Assembly (NCBI GenBank): GCA_030737875.1
Contig: CM060912.1
Span: 263,247,731 to 263,311,730 of the forward strand
Origin: Allium sativum
Lineage: Eukaryota; Streptophyta; Magnoliopsida; Asparagales; Amaryllidaceae
Direction of reading: 5' to 3'
Length of the DNA: 64,000 nt
Both the position numbers and the translations under genes were made by a program. Shown piece after piece: positions 10,524 through 22,057 of the stretch (positions are counted from its first letter, which is position 1; each line of letters opens with the position of its first letter). Below the pieces are notes generated by a model. That model made no database searches, was not told the origin of the DNA, and saw only the letters and a list, made by a program, of their open reading frames with translations.

Positions 10524-12916
10524 TGTAACGACCCGGGGAATTTGCGACCTTGGTAATCGACATAAACTAAATGTCGACTATCCAAGCATCGAAAATATCG
10601 GATAGTTAGTGAAAGAAGTTAGAGGGTGAGAATAGATAAGATAGAAAATTAGAACAGAAGAAGAACAATAACATAATCAGAGTAAACACGAATCTCACAA
10701 CGAAACGAATAAATATATTTCATAACATAACTTTGAAATAAAACAGTATCTGTATACAATACCGCTATTAGAGTATAACACTTACAATACAGCGGAAATA
10801 ACAATAGCTATAAAATCCTGAAGCCTCCTGCTCCAGCTCTTCAAGTATCTGTAAAATCCCGATTACTTGACTGTCCATACAAAATTGGGCACCCAAGAGT
10901 TTAGGGAAAACAAAACAAAATAAACTCTGGGTCAGTCATGTGACTGGTGTGAGTAAACTCCAATCATTGGTTTAACTTCTAAAATTCTTTTAAAAGAAAG
11001 AATAATTGTAAGACCGATCCACACATAAACACAGATGGTTTTTACCTTAGGATAACCCAAAATATTATTTGTATCAAGGCTCTTCTGATATTATAATAAT
11101 GTCTAAATCAAATAAATAGAAATTTAGTAGAACGCTTTCATCTCACGTTTTACATATATAATATACAATCAAAAACCGCGGGCTCTTATTGGGTAATGGA
11201 TTTCCAACTCTGACAAGGTATGGGACCACCTTCCGATCAATGTACTCTAGAAGCGATACACTGAAGTTCAACAAGACCATCTTGCAACTCGGCCACACAC
11301 GACCGGCCATTCATTTCGCTTGAATGTTCCGAATATATTATCACCTTATGGTTGGTATACCAACATAACCGTTCCCGGGAGATACAGAAGCGAAAGAAGT
11401 AACAAATATGAATATTCTCTAGATGGTGACAATATACACTAATTGGGTGCGACCCACTTAGCCATGCTGCCTGCCCGATTTCTGTCATTTCCCAGTTGAT
11501 AAGACTTGAGGTCATAACGTATCTTTTAACAGATCACTCTTTTAATTACTTTGAATGCCACATCGTCATACCCGTCAAATCACAAATTGATTTCCCCAAA
11601 AATACCATGGGTATAAGCTAAGAGAAACGAATTCCTCCGCCACCAACGTAAATACGTTTGAAACGATCAACTTACGCGATCTGCCAGATATACTCTATCA
11701 GACATTCGTCCATTCAAGTTGTCCTGGGACTGGACGACCCGAAGGCACTATTCTGTAAATCCATCTTAGGCAATTTCTAGATAGGATTTTCTGAACAGCC
11801 CTTGCATAACTCCGTCTTCAATAATCTTCATCATATTTGATTCGCAACGCTAATGCCCATACGGAGTGGTTTTCAGATAATAAATCTGATCCCGGTCTCT
11901 CCGTATTGACGACGGAAATGGTCAAAAACTTTGATAGTCGGTGATTTAACTATCAAAGTAAAACATGTGTACAAACAACGATCTTATTTCCAAATGGAAA
12001 TTTTATCGATCAATCATCAATCAATATTTATCCCTTAAAATTAATTTATCATTAATTTATTCATTTCCCATTTCCATATATTCGTAAATTCTTATTTTCT
12101 AAATTTATAAAATATACGTTATTAATCATTGGAAAACATTTCCTTATTTACTCTCATTTCTTATTTTCTAAATTAGAAAAACATTTCTGATTCTTATTTG
12201 GAAAACATTTCCAAATCTCCATTGGATTTAAATGGATGTTTAAATAAAACATCGCAATGTCAACTCAAAACAGTACACTCATTAACTAAATTCACTTAAC
12301 AGCCTTCACTATCGAACCTTAACTATTCCTAAGTTAACAATGAAGTCAATCAAGTTGGGGTATATCTACCTCTTAGACCTTAACTGAACAACATTATTAA
12401 CCTTGAAATAAACAAAGTCCACCCCTTAAATCTTTACCAAACTATTCTTACGTAACTCTCAGATTCAATTTAAGATTCCATTTCTTTTACAGAATCATTT
12501 GATTATAACATTAATGTTATAATTTCATGCTTTCAAGATGTAATAACTTTAATATAACTTTTATTTCTTAATTGGAATAAATAAATAAACAAACTAATTT
12601 ATTAAAAATAAATAAATATTGATTTAAAAACCGAAAGCAAATAGTACTTTCCCGAATTCGATATAATCGAATTTCAACGTATAACTCTCTTTCGAATAAT
12701 CTCTATTCGATTAACTCTCTTCGAATAACTTATACTCGAAAATTTCTCTTCGAATAACTTATATTCGATTAACTGTCTTCGAATAACTTATATTCGATAA
12801 TCTCTCTTCGAATAACATATATTTGATTAACTATCTACGAATAACTTATATTCGATAATCTCTCTTCGAATAACTAATATTCGATAATCTCTCTTCGAAT
12901 AACTAATATTCGATAA
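10524..12916 (-). repeat. LTR B, segment 1 (3'-terminal part)
   Basis: Non-coding LTR sequence. From about 12650 it becomes a tandem array of a 27-28-bp unit built on TTCGAATAACTTATATTCGA. The segment ends with GATAA (12912-12916), the left target copy of B1. Confidence 0.85.
12650..12916. repeat. 27-28-bp palindromic minisatellite, left block
   Basis: About ten diverged units of CTCTTCGAATAACTTATATTCGAT(T)AA. TTCGAATAA and TTATATTCGA give every unit inverted-repeat character. The array continues at 37828-38165 and 39390-39450; the gaps are B1 and G. Confidence 0.9.
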
Positions 12917-13459
12917 TGTAACAACCCGAATTTTTAATAACGTGTTAAAACCATAAATCAAGGCAGAATTAAATTTTAAAATAAGAATTAGGGGAAACGT
13001 GTTGCGCCATTGCGTTCGTCTCGAAATTCTGCTGGGAAACGAGTCCGAGTTTGCGAGAATCGGAGTACGTATGAGGGATTTATGACCCTCCGAAGTTTCA
13101 GGAATTTTCAGAATCAAAAATAGCTCGAAATTCGAATTCAAACCCCAGAACAGGCTGGGCGGGAAAATTCTCGCCCATGGACCAGGTCGACCTAGGGGTC
13201 GACCTGGGGGTCGACCATAGTGTCGATCTCCCAGGGGCCAGGTCGACCTGGGGGTCGACCTGCCTCCCGAACCAATTTTCTGAACCTGATGCATTCTGAT
13301 GTATTTGACCTTGTTTTCTGTCCAGATTCGTCTGCCTAATCCTATATAAACAGCCTCCTAGCCTCATTTTCTTTACACCATTCTTCTCTAACCTTATGCT
13401 GCTCAAACTCTTGATGGACATGGCTTCTTCTTCTTCCTCTAAATTAAGCGAAGACTATT
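12917..13459 (+). repeat. B1 5' LTR, first part
   Basis: U3 and promoter: starts TGTAACAACCCG. It has a GTCGAC-rich palindrome block (13181-13266), then TATATAAA (13343-13350). Cut at CTATT (13455-13459) by solo LTR B1a. ORFs here (e.g. 12827-13294 minus) are LTR shadows. Confidence 0.92.
13343..13350 (+). promoter_or_regulatory. TATA box, B1 5' LTR
   Basis: TATATAAA followed by ACAGCC and a leader with CCTTATGCTGCT, shared with element D (15212) and with B1's 3' LTR (34881). The insertion of B1a and D separates it from its own gag by about 19 kb. Confidence 0.8.
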
Positions 13460-14453
13460 TGTAACACCCCGCCTCCGCTAGGGTCACTCGCAAAGGAATG
13501 CACTAGCTTCAGAGGAGTATTATTGGTAAACATGCACAGAAATATTACAAGACAGAACATATATAAAACAGCGGAAGTAAAACCAACTTCCATATCATTA
13601 ATAAATAAGGTCTAAAGCCTTTTACATCAGAATACATCAAAACCTGTCTTGCAATAATAAAGAAGCATAAAAACCTTTTCATAAATTATTCCCTAAAATA
13701 AAGCGGTGAAGCAGCCATAGCCAAGAGAAGACCAAGCTATACATCAAGCTATACATGATGACCTTCAACAGGAGAAGTCCGAACTAAACAACATCATTTC
13801 CTCCCTGAAACCTGGGGGGGAGGAAACGGAAGACAAAGAGGGAAAAGAAAACGGGTCAGTCAAAAAGACTGAGTAAGCCCTACCTACTATTAGCATAAAA
13901 ACTAGTAAAGTTAACTGACATGAGAAACTGAGATGAACATAAGTATGATAACAAGATAGATAAGCTAAATCAAAATAACAGGATGAACTACTGTACTCAG
14001 ACAAACTAAGGTGTCATGATAAATTACGATGTCAAGATAAAACAAGGTATCACATCGTCAGGTTTCTATCAAGTATAATATCCCAAGATATCTATCCCGT
14101 ATAACGTCCCACGACATCTATTATGTATATTCTCCCTGGTTCTAACATGTATATTTGCTCTGCACCTCTCGTACTAGTATCCCAACCCGCGTCATGTGTT
14201 AACTATGAATGTCCCTTGCCCGATGTCATGGAATGGTCCAAGCCAACCTAATATATAGCATATGTAGGTTTTCCCAACTCGTATGCTTCTTTCCATGTAT
14301 AAGTTCAGTCCTTTGCCGTAGGCCGTACGGGCTTTCCCATGTAAACGGTTTATCCTTGAAGTTGTTTTGGACTGCACCCCTTGATCTAGTTGTGTTTCCT
14401 TACCATGAACTATCGCGCGTCCACTTAGGATTTATGCCACCTAGGACCGCTAG
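13460..14453 (-). repeat. B1a solo LTR, 3' portion
   Basis: Read on the minus strand it ends AGTGCATTCC...GGCGGGGTGTTACA, close to the B1 LTR end. Contains the C-tract/CAG acceptor-like site. Ends at GCTAG (14449-14453), the left target copy of D. Confidence 0.88.
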
Positions 14454-14634
14454 TGTAACACCCCGTAATTCTGTGACATTAAGATTCTAAAATTAAAGTA
14501 TAATTAATTTTTAAAAGAAAAATTAAAAGAAAAAGATCCATGTAGTTGTTTAATTTAAGTATTGTAACTAACATGAAAAAAGAGAAGTAAGGAGAGAACA
14601 ATAATTATTATTGTTCTAAGACTTATTAACAAAA

Positions 14635-14708
14635 GCCTCTGTAGCTCAGTTGGTTAAGGCATTGGATTTGTAGCATGGAGGTCGGGGGTTCGAACCCCGG
14701 CGGCGGCA
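14635..14708 (+). tRNA. tRNA-like sequence (degenerate, TGT anticodon-like) in D 5' LTR
   Basis: 74 nt with a perfect Pol III A box TAGCTCAGTTGG (14642-14653) and near-perfect B box GGTTCGAACCC (14687-14697). Acceptor strands GCCTCTG and CGGCGGC pair at 6 of 7 positions, and TTTGTAG sits at the anticodon loop. The D and T stems have mismatches, so it is not a working tRNA. A 7-T run (14712-14718), a Pol III terminator, follows within four bases. Probably a tRNA-derived or SINE-head capture. In reverse translation it gives the RGSNPRPP-type peptide often misannotated as protein. Confidence 0.7.
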
Positions 14709-15087
14709 TAATTTTTTTATCTTTGTTTTAGAGAGGGCCAACTGAACATGCAAATATATGTACGTATACAAATTCAAAATTTGAAAGGATAAGAACGTAC
14801 ATATAAGGAAATAAAGAAAATATATATATATATACATATGAGAATATAAATATATATATATGCAAAAGATAAAATTTAAAGATAAGGCTACAGTCAATGA
14901 AATATGGCAACATCATTTGAATTTTGAAAATAAAATGAAAATTGTGCGTATATATATACGTGTAAAATGGTCGTTAGAGGAATTGTATACATATAAGAAT
15001 ATTTCATGTGAATAAAACAGTTAAATAAATTCCAGAAATTCAAAAGTTCGAAATTCAAATTTCTACGCCAAAATAGCTTGTGGGACC

Positions 15088-15201
15088 CAATGCTGACTCA
15101 GCGCTGCGTGTATGATAAGGTTTGGCTAGATTCATCTACGTACCTGGACTATTTTCTTAACTGGGTTCAATGCTGACTCAGCGCTGCGTGTACGATAAGG
15201 T
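15088..15201 (+). promoter_or_regulatory. Duplicated TGACTCA (bZIP-like) box upstream of D TATA
   Basis: Two near-identical 34-bp copies (15088-15121 and 15168-15201) with TGCTGACTCAGCGCTGCG. TGACTCA is the core bound by GCN4-type plant bZIP factors. The second copy ends about 10 bp before the TATA box. Likely an LTR enhancer; no direct evidence. Confidence 0.6.
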
Positions 15202-15211
15202 CTTGAGCAGC

Positions 15212-15219
15212 TATATAAA
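15212..15219 (+). promoter_or_regulatory. TATA box, D 5' LTR
   Basis: TATATAAA, followed by ACAGCC and a leader with CCTTATGCTGCT, the same core promoter as B1. About 758 bp into a 5109-bp LTR. Confidence 0.8.
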
Positions 15220-16038
15220 CAGCCCTAGTCTCCATTCCTCTTTGCACCTCTCTCTTCTATCCTTATGCTGCTTAGATTCATGGCCTCTTCCTCTCCTCTT
15301 TAATTAAATAAATAAATAAAATAAAATATGATTCAAGACGAGGAGATGCTGCTAAAAGACTTTTAAGGAGGGATTCAAATCAAAGTTTCAAGTGAAGAAT
15401 TCAAAGGCTAGCTCAAACAAGTTTCAAGCAACGACGCACGAATCATAGCCACGCTTTCCTTCTTTTCTAGATCTATTTTCTGTAAGTTGGTTATTTCTAG
15501 ATCTGAATATTTTGTTTTATTTGTGACATGAAATTAAAGGAATAAAGGAATATGCCAAATATCTCTCTCTCTCTCTCTTCGAATCTGTGTTTATACTCTT
15601 GGACTGAATTAAGAACTGTTATGATTCGAGGACAAATAAGACTGTAACCGTGACTATGACTATAGAACTGTGGCCTTTGAAAGCATATGCCTTTGGACTA
15701 TGACATAAGCCTTTGATTTTGGGACATATAAACATTGCCTATGACAATGACTTATGACTATGGGAATTATTTTCCCTTTTGGACTATGAACATCGCATAT
15801 GACTATGGACATTTCCTATGACTGTGACCGTGACTACAAAGATTATTTCCTTGACTAGGCCTATACCTTTGATTTGGACATAAATTATTACTTATGACAT
15901 AATGAGGACAACTGTGATTTTGACACCCATGATTTATGATTAGGAAAATATTGCTTTAGTTTTGTGATTGAGAAGTTGGGTCTAAACCCAATTTTTTATT
16001 CTACCTGTTCCTTGGTTTTTCTTTGGTTTTAAGACAGT

Positions 16039-16142
16039 GGGAATTTACCTATTAAGTTAGGTCTACCCACGTTCTTGAACCTATTTTGCCCATTCTTTGG
16101 TTTTAAGACAGTGGGAATTTACCTATTTAGTTAGGTCTACCC
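16039..16142 (+). repeat. Conserved 30-mer pair in D 5' LTR (also 22879-22982)
   Basis: Two copies (16039-16068, 16113-16142) of a 30-mer starting GGGAATTTACCTATT and ending GTTAGGTCTACCC, each within AAGACAGTGGG context. ACCTA/TAGGT and GGG/CCC can pair. The same 30-mer pair is in C (42648-42710, 50261-50323) and B1a (28470-28532, minus). Confidence 0.85.
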
Positions 16143-17246
16143 ATCTTCTTGAACCTGCATTATTATCCAAACCTTTTTATGCCAATTATTCCTTCTTGTC
16201 ATTTTGATTCATTCCCTTTTTATCTACGAATCTAGATTTATTTATAATCTAGGTTGAATCACGATTATTCGAACGGTGGGAATGCGATTTGGGGAAAAAC
16301 ATGGAAATGAATATGAACGTAATTGTAAACTTGGAAATTGGCATAATTTGGAATATGTATTATGACATGCATATTAAAATGAAAACGGGGAAATTTGACA
16401 TGGATTAGGGAATATGTGATTTTGACATATTAAATTTAGCGTTAGTAAGTAAGCTAAATTTTAGGCATAAAATGTAAACTAGAAAAATAATTCTAGTTTT
16501 GCCATAAATTGTGAATTAGGATGTTAAACCAAGATTGGGTTAATTAAGGTTGATTTGGAATAAGTATATTAGCACAATTTTGAATTTATTCATAATTGTG
16601 AGCAATTGTCATGTTTAGAATAAATTATGGTTAGCGACACTAAATTTGGTATAATTTACATACCAAAAAGTATAAATATGATAAATAAGAGAGAATGGGC
16701 TATAATAATAAATGTGACAATGTACATTAAAAGAGTAGTAATGAAATAAGTAAATTAGGAGTAATTTACTTATATAATTCGTCATAAATGTTAAATTGTT
16801 CATTTACCACAAAATATGTAACTTGGTTAAGTTTTGGCCATAAATTATAAACTAGGATATTTAATCTAGTTTCGGCAATGAAATAGGAGATGGCCTAAAT
16901 TGCATGTTGGGTTAGGACTTGGGCCTAGAATATAAGTATACTAGTAGGCTTGACAAATAAATATAGGCCAAATTTGTCTAAAAAGGGGAAATGGGCTTTT
17001 GGAATAAATTGTTAACAATTTATAAACAAAAGAAAAGTATTTTGATAACATCCCTTTTTATAACACATAAACCAGAAGGTTCTAGGGTGACAGAGAGGAT
17101 AGTGTCTAGGCTTGGGTTTGGAAAATACAAGTTTCCTTCCCTCCCTGGCTATCCCTAACTGATCCGAAGGACGGGATGGTTGTTTTCAAAACCAGATTTG
17201 GAAATTAATCAAAAACCCTTTGAACTTAGAAAACATGAATATGCCT

Positions 17247-17340
17247 AACCCGAGGTTAGACTGAGTTGCGGTGTAAACCTGCCCGGAACCGACCGGCACA
17301 TCCAGTAACCGCAGCAATATCTGTCTAATGTGAGAGGTTG
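17247..17340 (+). ncRNA. Hairpin module in the D 5' LTR (also 24087-24180)
   Basis: Stems TTAGAC/GTCTAA (17256-17261, 17323-17328) and TGCGGT/ACCGCA (17267-17272, 17308-17313) around core TGCCCGGAACCGACCGGC. Single copy per LTR; the second LTR has changes in core and stem. Confidence 0.58.
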
Positions 17341-17364
17341 CGGCTTTAATTTATTAATTAAAGC

Positions 17365-17790
17365 TAGAACAAGAATGGGAGAGTTAAGTCCATAGAAACA
17401 CTTAACCAATTTAACACAGTTAAGCAAGAATGGGTGGGTTAAGTCCATAGGAACACTTAACCGACTTAACAAAGTTAAGCTAGAATGTGAAGGTTAAGTC
17501 CATAGGAACACTTAACCAACCTAACACGGTTAAGCTAGAATGGGAAGGTTAAGGAACACTTAACCAACTTAGCACAGTTAAAGCTAGAATGGGAGGGTTA
17601 AGTCCATGGGAATACTTAGCCAAATTAACATGTTGACTAGACTAGAAGGTGGGGTTAAGTAAAGTTAATACACTTAGTCAATTTAACATGTTAATTAGAC
17701 TAGAGGTTGGGGTTAAGTAATACACTTAGCCAAATTAATATGTTAGCTGGACTAGACCATAGGGTTAAGTAAACTTGAACGCTTAACCAT
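17365..17790 (+). repeat. GGTTAAGT...ACTTAACC array in D 5' LTR (also about 24205-24627)
   Basis: Diverged ~55-62-bp units each holding a GGTTAAGT and, 10-20 bp later, an ACTTAACC, so every unit can fold on itself. Similar arrays: B1a about 27300-28180 (minus), C about 43040-43400, B1 about 31455-31700 and 36555-36780, A about 6225-6400. Confidence 0.8.
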
Positions 17791-19428
17791 CAGAATATGA
17801 TAAATGAATAGGGTTAAGTAAGAAGCATAAAGGGATAACACTTAACCAGTGTAATAGGATAAGGGAAGAGGGTTAAGATAGCTTGAATCGACTAAAGACA
17901 CTTAACCAACCCAACCTGGCGAGAAAGAAAACTAAGTAGTAAACCTCAGTTGAAAAAGGGACTAAGTAGTAAAACTTAGTTAAGAAAACAAGGAATTTGG
18001 AAACTAAGTGGTAAACCTTAGTTAGTAGAACTAAGTAGTAATTCTTAGTATAACACGAAGGAGCGGACATCCATCTGGTTTTAAGAAGGCTCCAACGAAT
18101 TGGGTTACGAAGCCCGAGGCTTCGAGGGGACGTGAGGGTACTCTTGGTATCCCTCTGTGAGGCTGCAGATGATCATCCTGGGCTCACAGAGGTTAAGGTC
18201 TGCGTTAGAAGAACCGAGGGTATGCCTTGGTTGCAATATTTATATGTGGCAACCTAAAGACTAGGATGGACCAGCGTGATTCGGCGAGAAGACGGAAGCC
18301 CTGTGATAGCAACTCGTCGTCTACCATCCATCTTGAGTCAATCGAGATACGTGAAGCGGAAAGGCGGAGAACTCCAAAAGACCATATACTTGCTATCTAG
18401 TTATGGTTGCGGATGGCCATAGGATAGTGGGGCACCGGGGGCCGGCGTATAGTTCTCATTTTACAAGGTGTGCCTTTCATTAGTTGAGGGAGGGGTCAAG
18501 TGGGACCATAGCCACTGGAATAAAAACAGACCTTAGCATCCGCATCGGCAGATATCTGAAAGCTCCCGACCGAGTTCTGTATTCCTTGATTTGCCCTGTC
18601 ACAGGACTCGGATCGCACATTACAGGACATGTGCATCTAGACAAGCGATAACGATTCGCGATACATGCGTGGGGAAGCCTAGGAACATATACCACTCTAG
18701 GTAGTGTGTCCTAGACTTGGGGGCATTGTTCGACAGGTAGCGTAATCCCTAGTTGGACTAGGTGGCATAAACCCTAAACTCGAAAAGCGTTCAGCAGATA
18801 GCGTAAAACTATAGTTAAACCTAGAAAGCACTTGATAGAAAACCCTAGACTAGATCTAGGTAATAAATAATAAATGTATGCCTGAAGGCAATGGAAACTA
18901 CAGGGGTTGGGATCACGTTATCGTTTCTAGTTGAACACTAGTTAGGTGGTGCAGAGATATAGAAACCAGTATAACAAGGAAATAGCGAAGCTGCGAAAGT
19001 ATTAGAGCGTATCCAGTCATCTTAGCATATCTTGTGACTACCTTGTCTAATCTTGTTGACCTTATCGTCATGGTGTAATCTTGTATTCAGTTAATTCATG
19101 TCGTTTTGTTTTCCATGTTCATATGCTAGAAGTTACTGAACTTACTCAGGCTTTATGTCTGACTCTGTTTTTCTTTCGTCTTCTTTTCTTCCGTTCCCCC
19201 CCCCCCCCAGGTAGTAAAGGAGGGAACAGTTTAGCTCAGGTTAAGTTGGACTGCCACTCTTTCCCAGCTTGAAGATTTGTCGAAGTTTGCCTGGATTCTC
19301 TTTTCAGATGCTATGGCTGGCTCTTGCTAAAATCGGGGAATATAAATGTTGTTTTTATGCTTCTTTATTTTGTAAGACAGATGATACTCTGATATTGTAT
19401 AGAAACCATTGTACAAACCATTTTATCA

Positions 19429-19434
19429 ATAAAG
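19429..19434 (+). terminator. Poly(A) signal, D 5' LTR
   Basis: AATAAA about 130 bp before the LTR end, also at 26270-26275 in the 3' LTR. With the TATA position this implies an R region of roughly 4 kb and a short U5. Confidence 0.55.
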
Positions 19435-19564
19435 CAAAGTTTTATTTTCTGCTGTTTAATTTCTGTCTGTCTTGTAATTTATCTGCATCTTTTACCCAAA
19501 ATACTCCACAGAACTTAGTGCATTCCCTTTGTGAGTGACACTAACGGACGTGGGGTGTTACACG

Positions 19565-19576
19565 TGGTATCAGAGC
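19565..19576 (+). promoter_or_regulatory. Primer-binding site of D
   Basis: TGGTATCAGAGC, two bases after the LTR, exact initiator Met-tRNA class. Confidence 0.92.
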
Positions 19577-21294
19577 TGAAGGTTACCGGATCAGATAAAG
19601 GATTTGAAAAAATATTTTTCAAAATGGTTTTTAAAGAAGCATTTTCAAAAGAAAAGTTTTGTTTTAAAGAAATATTCCCCAAAGCCATATGCACTGTCTT
19701 CTCTTCCTCTGTTTGAATTCTTGTCTCCTTCTTTCTTTAGTCTCTGGGGCTCCTGGCTTTCTGGGAGGTAACCTCATCGAAGGGCAAAGTAGTGCCCGTC
19801 CTCCATCTATAGCCGTATTCGTTCCACTTATGGCCAGTCTTCTTTCAAGTTTATAAGGTTTTTCTATATGATGGAAGCAGTTTTCGAGAGATTTGCCAAC
19901 ATAGCAATACATGGAAAGGGATGAGGAGTTTGGCAAAAGGGACAAAACCCTAGGATGAGGAATGCATGGAGATAGGTTAGCTCACGAAGGAGGAAGAAAT
20001 TATAAAAGAGGAAGTATCCTTACTAGAGTATGATAGGGCATATAATTAAAGACAAGGGCAAGGACGAGGGACAAGATTTTTAGATGGACAAGTACATGCT
20101 AAGCATACCTAGGAGATAGGTGGTAAAAGTTTCTGTTGGAAAGAATCTAGTTTTCTGTTCATACTCTTTCCTTCGGTTTTAGCGCTTCGCATCTGTTCAT
20201 ATTTGCTTCCATAGTTAAGTCTCTGCACCTTAGTACTTGTATAGTAAGAAGATCCCAATCAGTCTCAAACCCAGTGGGTGGTTCGACCCGTTTATTTTTG
20301 GATAGTAGGGGTTTGAGAATAGTTATCGAGTTTGTTTATATCATATCACGTAGATCGTCTAAATTCGGAGGAGATATTCCTTGGATGCTTGTCTGATATT
20401 GGTTTAGGCCTTTGGGGCTTGTACTTGAGGAATGTCGAGTTCGACTAGGATGGTTTGCGTGAGAGATGAATAGTTGTGACATGCGCTCTAAAAAGCACGT
20501 AGTGATCTTTCAACCCTTATAGTTATGGCATGGTGGATAAGGGAGAGACCTCTAATCATACACTTGGTACCGTGATTGACATCTGTTTATTTTGGAAATG
20601 GAGGTTAGGAACTTCACAATCGTGAAGATAAATTGGTTAAGATACAGTGGAATAAAGCTCAAGAAGGCTAGATACTAGCAACATGCCCTTTTTCCTTAAG
20701 GGTGCATCCTTGATTTCTCTGTTTAGGAGCTTTACGCGTAGTTGTTTCTCTCTTTCCAAAGTATATCCTCTAGGTTGTATCTGCGATCCTTAGGTAGAAG
20801 CCAATGGATGTAAACATGTATTTGAAACATGTTATGGTTGAATGGTTGCAAGTGGTTGCAAATGGTTGCTCGTGGATGCATATGCATACGTATTAGGCAC
20901 TAGATCAAGTTTGGACGCTATCATATTGCATTTACATATATGCATTTGTTTATAAGTTGAACTTGATATGATATCATATGGGCGTTGCATATGGTTGAAT
21001 GGCTGTGCACGCATGTAGTATTTACATGACTAAGGATGTTTGTATGCATGATTGGACACATGGCACTAACATGATTTGCATTAAGGAGGTCAACTGAATC
21101 AGTAGACCGCCTGATTTTGCATTAGATAGAGACATATACACACACTATGCGTATGAACATGAAAGCATTAGAAATCTTTTAAGGACAATGAATGCCTGTG
21201 ATTGAATGGTTGAGTAGATGGGTGATTGGATGGTAGGACACATTCTTCCTAACTTGAAGATTTCGGGGACGAAATCCTTTTAAGTGGGGGAGAA
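19577..21294 (+). repeat. Element D internal region, non-coding
   Basis: The leader resembles those of B1 and C (GGTTACCGGATCAGATAAA). No gag or pol homology recognised. Positions 20345-20464 match C 46557-46680. The 3' part has the shared GAAACATGTTATGGTTG/TGGTTGC block, hairpin GATTTCGGGGACGAAATC (21259-21276) and tract GTGGGGGAGAA (21284-21294). Confidence 0.85.
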
Positions 21295-21475
21295 TGTAAC
21301 ACCCCGTAATTCTGTGACATTAAGATTCTCAAATTAAAGTATAATTAATTTTTAAAAGAAAAATTAAAAGAAAAAGATCCATGTAGTTGTTTAATTTAAG
21401 TATTGTAACTAACATGAAAAAAGAGAAGTAAGGAGAGAACAATAATTATTATTGTTCTAAGACTTATTAACAAAA

Positions 21476-21549
21476 GCCTCTGTAGCTCAGTCTGTTAAGG
21501 CATTGGATTTGTAGCATGGAGGTCGGGGGTTCGAACCCCGGCGGCGGCA
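21476..21549 (+). tRNA. tRNA-like sequence, copy in D 3' LTR
   Basis: Same unit as at 14635 with two substitutions in the A box (GTTGG to GTCTG); B box intact; 8-T run at 21553-21560. Confidence 0.68.
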
Positions 21550-22049
21550 TAATTTTTTTTATATTTGTTTTAGAGAGGGCCAACTGAACATGCAAATATA
21601 TGTACGTATACAAATTCAAAATTTGAAAGGATAAGAACGTACATATAAGGAAATAAAGAAAATATATATATACATATGAGAATATAAATATATATATATG
21701 CAAAAGATAAAATTTAAAGATAAGGCTACAGTCAATGAAATATGGCAACATCATTTGAATTTTGAAAATAAAATGAAAATTGTGCGTATATATATACGCG
21801 TAAAATGGTCGTTAGAGGAATTGTATACATATAAGAATATTTCATGTGAATAAAACAGTTAAATAAATTCCAGAAATTCAAAAGTTCGAAATTCAAATTT
21901 CTACGCCAAAATAGCTTGTGGGACCCAATGCCGACTCATCGCTGCGTGTATGATAAGGTTTGGCTAGATTCATCTACGTACCTGGACTATTTTCTTAACT
22001 GGGTTCAATGCTGACTCAGCGCTGCGTGTACGATAAGGTCTTGAGCAGC

Positions 22050-22057
22050 TATATAAA
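22050..22057 (+). promoter_or_regulatory. TATA box, D 3' LTR
   Basis: TATATAAA, equivalent of 15212. Confidence 0.78.

Larger units (their letters stand above)
15482..19210 (+). other. Predicted leader intron in D 5' LTR (also 22320-26052)
   Basis: Donor CT|GTAAGT about 270 nt past the TATA box; acceptor is a pyrimidine run ending CCCCAG|GTAG. Length 3729 bp. Holds the 30-mers, hairpin and GGTTAAG array. Confidence 0.5.
14454..19562 (+). repeat. Element D 5' LTR
   Basis: TGTAACACCCCG...GGGGTGTTACA. Order: tRNA-like Pol III unit (14635-14718), duplicated TGCTGACTCAGCGCTGCG box (15088-15201), TATATAAA (15212-15219), GTAAGT donor (15482), TATGAC-rich stretch, two conserved 30-mers (16039-16142), hairpin module (17247-17340), GGTTAAGT array, C tract with CAG|GTAG acceptor (19209-19210), AATAAA (19429-19434). 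No protein gene. Confidence 0.93.

Noticed and set aside
12827..13294. 155-codon minus-strand ORF
   Set aside because: Lies across the B/B1 junction and B1 U3; its sequence recurs at 34426-34959 as non-coding LTR. No domain.
14635..14708. Functional tRNA-Thr(TGT) gene
   Set aside because: D-stem and T-stem mismatches and one acceptor mismatch; repeated with the LTR. Kept only as tRNA-like.
14646..14897. Minus-strand ORF with an RGSNPRPP-type peptide
   Set aside because: Antisense translation of the tRNA-like unit, a known annotation artefact.
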